Source: Herbaspirillum sp. alder98
GTDB taxonomy: Bacteria; Pseudomonadota; Gammaproteobacteria; Burkholderiales; Burkholderiaceae_D
Length of the DNA stretch: 64,000 nt
Reading direction: 5' to 3'
Assembly: GCF_020179755.1 (NCBI RefSeq)
Contig: NZ_JAIUCY010000012.1
Coordinates: forward strand, 62,001 to 126,000
Part shown: piece by piece, positions 8,540 to 14,788 of the stretch
Position numbering within the stretch: position 1 is the first letter of the stretch
Layout: each line of letters begins with the position of its first letter
Notes under the pieces: generated by a model
The model's input: the letters and a program-made list of their open reading frames with translations, nothing else
Databases searched by the model: none
What the model was told of the DNA's origin: nothing
Program-made: the position numbers and the translations under genes

Positions 8540-9238
8540 ATGAAGCCCTCGCAATCGTTGAGCCGTCGCGCCATCCGCCCCATCATGTTTTTCCTGTACG
8601 CCTGGCTGGCGAGCGGCCATGGCGGAGCCGCCGCCGGCAGCGTCCAGCTCAAGGTGGTGGGTTCGCTGGTGCCTCCGGCATGTTCCCTGGCGCTGCCGGC
8701 CGGTGACACCGTCGACTACGGCCGCATGCTCAATGCCGAGCTGTCACCCGACAGCCATACGGTGCTGCCCGAGCGTAACCTCAATTTTTCCATCACCTGC
8801 GATGCCCCCGCCAAGGTGGCGCTGATGCTGCAGGACGAAAACCCCGCCACCATCGTGCCCGATCTGATCAAGGTCGTGCGTGGCGAAGCCGACGCCAATT
8901 TCATGGCCAATGGCCTCGGTTCGGTCAATGGCGTCAACATCGGCATTTTCTATGTGCGGGTCGTCGCCGGCACGGGCCGCAACCAGCCGGGCTCGTTGCG
9001 CACGCTGCGCAGTGACGGCGTGCAAGGCTGGTCTGAAACCCCGGTCGATGCGCCGCTATATGCCAATGGCAGCAAGGCAGTCGGTTTTTCCGATGGCCAG
9101 GCCAGCGTGCCCACGGCGCTCAGCACGGTGACCGGCCGACTGGCGATCCAGCCGCTGATCAGACCGCGTGCAGATCTTCCTACTGCCGACGAAATCGTGC
9201 TGGCCGGTTCCACCACCCTGACCTTGTACTATCAATAA
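8540..9238 (+). CDS. DUF1120 domain protein, fimbrial-subunit-like, exported
   Basis: The 232-residue protein has a signal peptide (MFFLYAWLASGHGGAAAG cut region). It follows the DUF1120 pattern: LVPPACSLALPAGDTVDYGR, then LPERNLNFSITCDAPAKVALMLQDEN, with two cysteines that can form one disulfide (about residues 48 and 94), and a C-terminal strand ending TTLTLYYQ. DUF1120 proteins are related to chaperone-usher pilins and often sit near pilus chaperone genes. No chaperone or usher lies nearby, so it is an orphan here. A likely ribosome-binding site, AAGGAA, lies before the ATG. Its stop overlaps the convergent pseudouridine synthase stop by 7 bp. Confidence 0.75.
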   Translation: MKPSQSLSRRAIRPIMFFLYAWLASGHGGAAAGSVQLKVVGSLVPPACSLALPAGDTVDYGRMLNAELSPDSHTVLPERNLNFSITCDAPAKVALMLQDENPATIVPDLIKVVRGEADANFMANGLGSVNGVNIGIFYVRVVAGTGRNQPGSLRTLRSDGVQGWSETPVDAPLYANGSKAVGFSDGQASVPTALSTVTGRLAIQPLIRPRADLPTADEIVLAGSTTLTLYYQ

Positions 9239-10155
9239 GGCATCGCGGGCGCGTCTTGCAACACGCGCATGCTGTCGAACTGGCGTGGCGACTGGTCGAG
9301 CGGATCGATGAACGAGAGCGAGCGCGCCAGCAACTTCAACGGCCGATCCAGGTCGTCCGCCACGCCCACCGGCACCGGCTGCGGATAGAACAGGTCGTGG
9401 ACGATAGGTATCCCCAGCCCGGCCATGTGCACCCGCAACTGATGACGCCTTCCGGTGACCGGTTCCAGCCGATACAAACCGAATTCGCCACGCGCCTCGA
9501 TGAGCGAGATGCGGGTTTCGGCGTTGGGTTCTCCGCTCACTTCGTGCATCCTGAAAAACTGTCCCGGGATTTCTTCCATGCGGCTGCGGTGCACCAGCGG
9601 CAACGTCAGCTCCGGCCGCAGCGGAGCGATCGCCTCGTACACCTTTCGCATGGTGCGCTGCTGGAACATCGACTGGTATTTGCCGCGCGTCTCGGGTCGA
9701 TGCGAAAACACGATCACGCCGGCCGTTTCACGATCAAGACGATGAATCGGCACCAGATGCTCGAGTCCGGTGGTCTTCTTCAGCCTGACCAGCAAGGTCT
9801 CCTGCACGAAACGCCCGCCCGGGATCACCGGCAGGAAGTGCGGCTTGTCCACCACCAGCAGATGCTCGTCCAGATGCAAAATGCGCTCTTGCACCGGGAT
9901 CACGGCTTCCGGCTGCGCCAACTCGCGATAGTAGAAGATGCAATCACCGACCCGATAGGGCGAGTCCGGCTGCAATGCCTCGCCGTGCTGGTTGCGTACC
10001 TCGCCCCGTTGCATGCGGCTGCGCCAGGCCTGCGGCGGCACGCCGGCATAACGCTCGCACAGGAAATCGAACATGCAACGCCAGTGCCCAGGTTGCAACC
10101 AGAAGTAGCTCGGCGCCAGGCCGTCGCGCACCGGCAAGGTGGGAATGGGCTTCAT
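9232..10155 (-). CDS. RluA-family pseudouridine synthase
   Basis: The 307-residue protein has the RluA catalytic motif HRLDRETAG at residues 138-146, with Asp141 as the expected nucleophile. VDKPHFLPV lies before it, and the RHQLRVHMAGLGIPIVHD segment after it is the conserved RluA motif III. An S4-like N-terminal part (MFDFLCERYAGVP...GEVRNQHGEAL) is visible. It probably modifies uridines in rRNA or tRNA; the exact target cannot be read from sequence. The ATG at 10155 gives the conserved start and lies outside the upstream terminator. The C-terminus overlaps the convergent DUF1120 gene. Confidence 0.88.
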   Translation of the reverse strand: MKPIPTLPVRDGLAPSYFWLQPGHWRCMFDFLCERYAGVPPQAWRSRMQRGEVRNQHGEALQPDSPYRVGDCIFYYRELAQPEAVIPVQERILHLDEHLLVVDKPHFLPVIPGGRFVQETLLVRLKKTTGLEHLVPIHRLDRETAGVIVFSHRPETRGKYQSMFQQRTMRKVYEAIAPLRPELTLPLVHRSRMEEIPGQFFRMHEVSGEPNAETRISLIEARGEFGLYRLEPVTGRRHQLRVHMAGLGIPIVHDLFYPQPVPVGVADDLDRPLKLLARSLSFIDPLDQSPRQFDSMRVLQDAPAMPY

Positions 10156-10234
10156 TTCGATGGCTGGATGTTGTTCACGGCCGATATGATGGGCTTTATT
10201 GGATGAAATACGCCACCGAAAAAAACGGCCAGAC

Positions 10235-10263
10235 AAAAAAAATCGCGCCCGACTGCGGCGCGA
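10235..10263 (-). terminator. Rho-independent terminator of the YjfB-like gene
   Basis: On the minus strand TCGCGCC pairs with GGCGCGA across a 7-nt loop, followed by eight T residues. It lies 20 bp after the stop of the small motility-type gene. Confidence 0.9.
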
Positions 10264-10283
10264 CCATGCTGCCAGCCCGACAA

Positions 10284-10475
10284 TCAGGCCGTGGTATTGA
10301 CGTTACGGCCGATATTGGGATTGGCCGGAAGCGTCGGCGGCAATGCCGACAGCAGTCCTTCCATCGTTGACGACTGGAGGTCTAGGGCTTTCTTGAGCAT
10401 CGTGATATTGACCGCATCCGCGGTTTCAGCCGTGGCCAAGCTGGTCGACAACGACGCAATTTGCGAAACATCCAT
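10284..10475 (-). CDS. YjfB-like putative motility protein
   Basis: This 63-residue protein starts MDVSQIASLSTSLATAETAD, matching the YjfB/putative motility family pattern of M-D-V-x-x-I-A-S-L-S-T-x-L-x-x-A-x-T. A KKALD segment in the middle and a C-terminal NIGRNVNT tail follow. The ATG at 10475 has AGGAG 7 nt upstream; an in-frame GTG two codons earlier overlaps that site and is less likely. A near-consensus FliA promoter lies about 60 bp upstream and a strong terminator follows, so it is probably monocistronic and in the late flagellar regulon. The molecular function of the family is not established. Confidence 0.8.
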   Translation of the reverse strand: MDVSQIASLSTSLATAETADAVNITMLKKALDLQSSTMEGLLSALPPTLPANPNIGRNVNTTA

Positions 10476-10534
10476 GAACACGCTCCTTTGCAGGGGGAAA
10501 ACACCGCCTGCCAGAAGCGGCCGACGATATCCCT

Positions 10535-10561
10535 GTTACGGCATTGGAACCCGATTCTTTA
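10535..10561 (-). promoter_or_regulatory. FliA (sigma-28) promoter for the YjfB-like gene
   Basis: On the minus strand TAAAGAAT (10561-10554), an 11-nt spacer and GCCGTAAC (10542-10535) fit the sigma-28 consensus TAAAGTTT-N11-GCCGATAA with exact spacing. The predicted 5' leader is about 50 nt. Confidence 0.75.
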
Positions 10562-10710
10562 CATCTGCCAACAAAACAAATGAAATATCACAGGCCATTT
10601 GCATAGCGCATGAATATTTCCTCTTTGCAACATCCTGTAACGCATGCCCCGCCCGGCTTTGCTCCGGATCAGCTTGGGCGCTTCCCGAGCTCATCCTCAG
10701 GCCCGGGGCG

Positions 10711-10740
10711 AAAAAAAAATCGCACCCCATCGAGGTGCGA
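10711..10740 (-). terminator. Rho-independent terminator of the small tail-sharing gene
   Basis: On the minus strand TCGCACC pairs with GGTGCGA across a 7-nt loop, followed by nine T residues. It has the same design as the terminator at 10235-10263. Confidence 0.9.
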
Positions 10741-10787
10741 TCAAGAAAAATTGCCAATGCAACAATCTTCAGGTGTCGTTCAACGGC

Positions 10788-10976
10788 TTAGGCGATCGTA
10801 TTGATGATGCGTCCGATACTGCTGTTGGCCGGCAGCTGCAGCACCGACTTCACCGCACCTGCGACTTCATCCACCGCAGTGGACGCGACCTTGGTCAGGT
10901 CGAGCCCGACGGACTGCGCCGCCTTGTTGGCCAGCCAGGCGGTTGCTGCGCCGCCGGCAATTGTTGCGAGCTCCAT
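10788..10976 (-). CDS. Small uncharacterised protein sharing its C-terminal tail with the YjfB-like protein
   Basis: The 62-residue product is MELATIAGGAATAWLANKAA followed by a helix and the tail LPANSSIGRIINTIA. The last 15 residues match LPANPNIGRNVNTTA of the neighbouring YjfB-like protein at 9 positions, while the rest differs. AAGGAG lies 5 nt before the ATG. A possible FliA promoter and a strong terminator flank it. No family is recognised. The N-terminal half is alanine-rich and mildly hydrophobic, but I would not call it a membrane protein. Its reality is supported by the ribosome-binding site, the terminator and the shared tail. Confidence 0.68.
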   Translation of the reverse strand: MELATIAGGAATAWLANKAAQSVGLDLTKVASTAVDEVAGAVKSVLQLPANSSIGRIINTIA

Positions 10977-11039
10977 GATGACTCCTTATACGAGTGGCAA
11001 AACATCCCGGCCGACATCTTTACACCGGGAATACACTTG

Positions 11040-11066
11040 TTGACGGCATGTGAAGGCGGCTCTTAA
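11040..11066 (-). promoter_or_regulatory. Possible FliA (sigma-28) promoter for the small tail-sharing gene
   Basis: On the minus strand TTAAGAGC (11066-11059), an 11-nt spacer and GCCGTCAA (11047-11040) give a weaker match to sigma-28, with the same spacing and the same distance to the ATG (about 64 bp) as the promoter of the neighbouring gene. Confidence 0.5.
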
Positions 11067-11172
11067 CGGTTACGCGTTCACCCTTACCTGATCTTTCAAG
11101 TGTAAATTTGCTGCGTCGCACACTATTCTGATTTCAACGCTAAACTGCTGCCCCCTTTTCTGGAAACGGCCC

Positions 11173-13194
11173 ATGCCCGACGCCTTCGCCGCCCTAGCCG
11201 CTCTCGACGCCATCGCCTCGGCCCCGCTCAGCACCGACCTGGGCCCACTCACCGCGCTGGCCGACAGCCTGCGACCGGCTGATCCGGCCGATGCCGACGC
11301 GGCGCTGGCCAGCCTGCGTGCGCTCGATCAGTTGCTGCGCGACCAGCCGCACTACGCGGCCGCGCTGCACCAGCATCTGCTGCACCAGCTTTCGGTGCGG
11401 CGACAGGTCGGCCTGTATGCCGATACCGGCATCCTGTCCAACGATGGTTTCCTGCACGAATTGCTCAAGCGACTGACCTACCGGCTGCTGCCGCCGGCAC
11501 TGGACCCGCGCAAGCTCGAGGATTGCCTGGACCTGGTCTTTCACGACCCGCATGACACCCGCTGGCTGTGCGCGGTGTCGCTGGCCCAATGGCAGGCGCT
11601 GTGGCAGACCCTGCAGGGAGCTGCGCCTGCCGGCTCGCCCGCGCCTGGCGGCGTCGACCTGCTGCAAGCGATCCAGGTGCTGTCCTACCGCATCAGCGCC
11701 ATCGGCATGGAGCCGGAACTGCTGCGCATCTACGATGACGTGCGGGCCTTCGAGTCGCCCTTCCTGATGCAGAACGTCGAATTGCACCAGTGGCTGCAGT
11801 CGCATCGGCAGGCCCTGCAAGACCGCGCAGCGCCGGCCGACGATGCCCGTCACCTGCTGGTGCTGCTCGACCAGTGCCAGCATGTCATCGATCGCATCCG
11901 CCGCCAGGCGCAGCGCATCGGCACCAGCATTTCGCTGACCTACCGCCTGCTGCGCCTGGAACAGAATCTGCAGCGGCTGCGCCAGTTGCTGGCCCTGGTC
12001 GAGCCGCCGGCGCCGGACGAGCGCGCGCCGCTGGCGCTGGCCCTGATGCACGAGCTGGCCGCAGCGCGCGCGCAGCAGTACAGCGTGCGCCAACTGCTGG
12101 CGGGCAACATCAACCTGCTGGCGCGCAACGTCACCGAAAACGCCAGTCGCACCGGCGAGCACTACATCGCCGAGACCCGCAGCGAATACGTCGCCATGTA
12201 CCGCTCGGCAGCCGGCGCCGGCTTCATCATCGGCTTCATGGCGCTGATCAAGATCATGATGTCGTGGCTGCGCGCCGCGCCGCTGGTCGAGGCCTTCCTG
12301 TACAGCCTGAATTATTCGCTGGGTTTCATGCTGATCCACGTGCTGCACTTCACGGTCGCCACCAAGCAGCCGGCCATGACGGCCTCGCGCATCGCGGCCG
12401 ACATCCATCGCATCGGCAACGGCCGTGACGTCGATCTCGACAGCCTGTGCGAACTGATCGCCCGGGTCTGGCGCACCCAGTTCATCGCAGTGCTGGGCAA
12501 CCTGTCGCTGGCGTTTCCGGTGGCGTGGTTGCTGGCGAGCCTGTATCACTGGCTGTCGGGTCATCACTTCGTCGATGCCGCCAAGGCGGCCCACCTGCTG
12601 CACGATCTCGACCCGGTGAACAGCCTGGCGCTGTTTCATGCCGCCATCGCCGGCGTCTGCCTGTTCCTGGCGGGGTTGATCTCGGGTTATTACGACAACA
12701 AGGCGCTCTATACCAACATCGCGCAACGGGTGGTGCGCGCGCGCTGGCTGGTGTCGCTGCTGGGGTTGCCGCGGGCACAACGGCTGGGCAATTATGTCGA
12801 GACCGGCCTGGGCGGCCTGATGGGCAACTTCACCTTCGGCATCATGCTGGGCAGCATCGGCACCATCGGCTTCATGCTGGGCCTGCCGATCGACATCCGC
12901 CACATCACCTTCTCGGCGGCCAACCTGGCCATTGCCATGGATGCGCTGGACTGGGCGGTCGGCCCGCGCCTGTTCCTGCTGTCGGCCGCGGGCGTGCTGA
13001 CGGTGGGACTGGTCAATCTGTGGGTCAGTTTTTCGCTGGCGCTGTGGGTGGCGCTGCGCTCGCGCCAGGTACGCTTTGCCCAGACCGGCAAGCTGCTGCG
13101 CGCCTTGCTGGCGCGACTGCTTACGCGCCCCGCGCAATTCTTCTGGCCACCGGCCGAAACGGCGTCAACGCCGCCGGCCGATGTGCCGAAATAA
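11173..13194 (+). CDS. SpecificRecomb (Gcr-like) family membrane protein
   Basis: The 673-residue protein belongs to the family usually labelled site-specific recombinase (SpecificRecomb). The N-terminal about 330 residues are soluble and helical (LDQCQHVIDRIRRQAQRIGT, RQLLAGNINLLARNVTENAS). The second half holds several membrane segments: GAGFIIGFMALIKIMMSW, FLYSLNYSLGFMLIHVLHF, FIAVLGNLSLAFPVAWLLA, a helix around LFHAAIAGVCLFLAGLISG, FGIMLGSIGTIGFMLGL, and a last one near LFLLSAAGVLTVGLVNL. No tyrosine- or serine-recombinase active site is visible, so the recombinase name should not be read as function. It is divergent from the small gene and convergent with the globin operon. Confidence 0.8.
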   Translation: MPDAFAALAALDAIASAPLSTDLGPLTALADSLRPADPADADAALASLRALDQLLRDQPHYAAALHQHLLHQLSVRRQVGLYADTGILSNDGFLHELLKRLTYRLLPPALDPRKLEDCLDLVFHDPHDTRWLCAVSLAQWQALWQTLQGAAPAGSPAPGGVDLLQAIQVLSYRISAIGMEPELLRIYDDVRAFESPFLMQNVELHQWLQSHRQALQDRAAPADDARHLLVLLDQCQHVIDRIRRQAQRIGTSISLTYRLLRLEQNLQRLRQLLALVEPPAPDERAPLALALMHELAAARAQQYSVRQLLAGNINLLARNVTENASRTGEHYIAETRSEYVAMYRSAAGAGFIIGFMALIKIMMSWLRAAPLVEAFLYSLNYSLGFMLIHVLHFTVATKQPAMTASRIAADIHRIGNGRDVDLDSLCELIARVWRTQFIAVLGNLSLAFPVAWLLASLYHWLSGHHFVDAAKAAHLLHDLDPVNSLALFHAAIAGVCLFLAGLISGYYDNKALYTNIAQRVVRARWLVSLLGLPRAQRLGNYVETGLGGLMGNFTFGIMLGSIGTIGFMLGLPIDIRHITFSAANLAIAMDALDWAVGPRLFLLSAAGVLTVGLVNLWVSFSLALWVALRSRQVRFAQTGKLLRALLARLLTRPAQFFWPPAETASTPPADVPK

Positions 13195-13202
13195 CACCCG
13201 CT

Positions 13203-13673
13203 TCAACGCGTGACGGTATCGCGCTGCATCGGCGCCAGCAGGGCCAGCAAGCGGTTCTGGGTGCGCGATGCAATGCCGGACTGGTCCATGGCCAGTTGCA
13301 GGTCTTCCACCAGCGCATTGAAATGGGCGTTGGTGAGCTTGAGCCCCTGGTGCACTTCCTTCATCGGGTCGCCGGTATAGACGCAGCCGCCACCGCTCAA
13401 CTGGCAGAACTGCTCCACCAGCTTTTCGTGCAGGCGCGGCAGGTTGGTGCCCTCGAAGGTGAAGCGGATACGCTCGTCGGCCAGCATGATGGCGACAAAA
13501 TCGTCGACCACCTTCTGGATCACAGGCAAGCCGCCCAGGTCGTTGAACAGGGTTGGATCGGCCACCTTGGCCGGCGCTGGCATGGCTGCCGGCGCCGGCG
13601 CTGCAGACTGGGCCAGCGTCGCCAGTGGCAGGCAAGCCATCAGGAGGCAGAGGCTGAACTTGCGTGAAATCAT
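13203..13673 (-). CDS. Exported group I truncated hemoglobin
   Basis: The 156-residue protein has a signal peptide (FSLCLLMACLPLATLAQSA), an Ala/Pro linker, and a trHbN-like globin domain from about residue 40. FNDLGGLPVIQKVVDDF, FTFEGTNLPRLHEKLVEQF and YTGDPMKEVHQGLKL match the family. His108 in KEVHQ is the expected proximal heme ligand. The residue after DDF, where trHbN has the B10 tyrosine, is Val60, so ligand stabilisation should differ. Two cysteines (90 and 97) could form a disulfide in the periplasm. It is the last gene of a four-gene operon, 10 bp after the DUF3034 gene. Secretion is predicted from the signal only. Confidence 0.82.
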   Translation of the reverse strand: MISRKFSLCLLMACLPLATLAQSAAPAPAAMPAPAKVADPTLFNDLGGLPVIQKVVDDFVAIMLADERIRFTFEGTNLPRLHEKLVEQFCQLSGGGCVYTGDPMKEVHQGLKLTNAHFNALVEDLQLAMDQSGIASRTQNRLLALLAPMQRDTVTR

Positions 13674-13683
13674 GTCGGCGTCC

Positions 13684-14742
13684 TCAGAATCCGGCTTGCA
13701 GCGAAAGATAGACGCCGTTCTGCCGCTTGGGGTTATAGATGGTGATGTCGCCCAGCGACACATAGGCCAGCGTCAGCGACAGGTTCTTGCTGGGGAACCA
13801 GGCGATGAAGGCGTCGGCATAATCCTTCTCGCTGTCGGCCGCCAGGTTGCGCGGCTTCATGCGGTATTCGGCGCCGATGGCCAGCTGGCGATTAATCAGG
13901 TAGGCCGCCGAGAACTCCCCCATCGGTTGATAACGGTCACCACGGTCACCGCCAAAACCCAACAATCCCATCTGGTTGGCCTTGGTCAGCCGCAGCGTGC
14001 CGTTGAGCAGGATGCTCTGGTCCAGAAACAGCTTGGTGGCCGCCAGGTAGTAATCGATGCCGCTATCGCTGGCCGCACCCAGTTGCTTGACGCTGGTGAC
14101 CGCCCCCAGCCCACCGATGCCGTTGTTGCGCTTGAACATGACGCCGGCGGCGATCTGCGGCAGCCACTGGTCCTGGTTGTAGACGGCATCGCCGGCCAGC
14201 TTGACCTTGACGCCGAAGATGTCCTGGCTGATCCGCAGGTTGTTGAGCGGCGCCAGGCTGCCATAGAACTCCTGCTTGGCCGCCGACAGCTCGACCCGAT
14301 CCATGATGCCCACCGCCACCCCATACGACTTGAGGGTGTAGTCCTGGGTGCGCACGGTGGTGTAGTGCGCATTGGCGCCGTAGCTGTCGCGGGTGCCGTA
14401 GCCGGTGATCAGCGCCCAGGGCGCCAGGCCGCCGCCGCCCGCGCCTTCGACCTGGATCACGCCGCCGGTGGCGAACAACTTGCCCATGTCGGGCGCCCAG
14501 CGGTCGCGTTGTTCCGGCGCCACCGGGGCCGCCGCCGGATTGCGGGCGCCGGTGCCGGCCGCAGGCGCATCGGCGCCCGCGCCCTGGCTGGCGCCGCGCA
14601 TCAATTGCTCGGCCTTTCTTTCCTGCGCCTCGGCCCAGGCCCGTTGCGCCTCGGGCGACAACTGCGCCACCGCCGGCAGCGCCGCGCCAGCCAGCAACAA
14701 CCCCATCAACAGCCTACCGGCCAATGGTTTCGTTCGATTCAT
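13684..14742 (-). CDS. DUF3034 family outer-membrane beta-barrel-type protein
   Basis: The 352-residue protein has a signal peptide (LLMGLLLAGAALPAVAQ). A short charged helix and an Ala/Pro-rich linker follow, then the DUF3034 signature GGVIQVEGAGGGGLAPWALITGYGTRDSYGAN at about residues 92-123. The remainder alternates polar and non-polar residues as in beta strands and ends in YLSLQAGF, a C-terminal phenylalanine typical of proteins inserted by the BAM complex. The ATG at 14742 follows GGGGGAAA. It lies 46 bp after the GGDEF-EAL gene. The function of DUF3034 is unknown; an outer-membrane channel or receptor is inference. Confidence 0.82.
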   Translation of the reverse strand: MNRTKPLAGRLLMGLLLAGAALPAVAQLSPEAQRAWAEAQERKAEQLMRGASQGAGADAPAAGTGARNPAAAPVAPEQRDRWAPDMGKLFATGGVIQVEGAGGGGLAPWALITGYGTRDSYGANAHYTTVRTQDYTLKSYGVAVGIMDRVELSAAKQEFYGSLAPLNNLRISQDIFGVKVKLAGDAVYNQDQWLPQIAAGVMFKRNNGIGGLGAVTSVKQLGAASDSGIDYYLAATKLFLDQSILLNGTLRLTKANQMGLLGFGGDRGDRYQPMGEFSAAYLINRQLAIGAEYRMKPRNLAADSEKDYADAFIAWFPSKNLSLTLAYVSLGDITIYNPKRQNGVYLSLQAGF

Positions 14743-14788
14743 TTTCCCCCACCATCCCCATGACTCAATTCGGATCTTCAATTACCGC

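Noticed and set aside
11194..13137. A 647-codon minus-strand open frame opposite the SpecificRecomb gene
   Set aside because: It overlaps a gene with clear membrane helices and has a Gln/Arg-rich composition typical of antisense translation.
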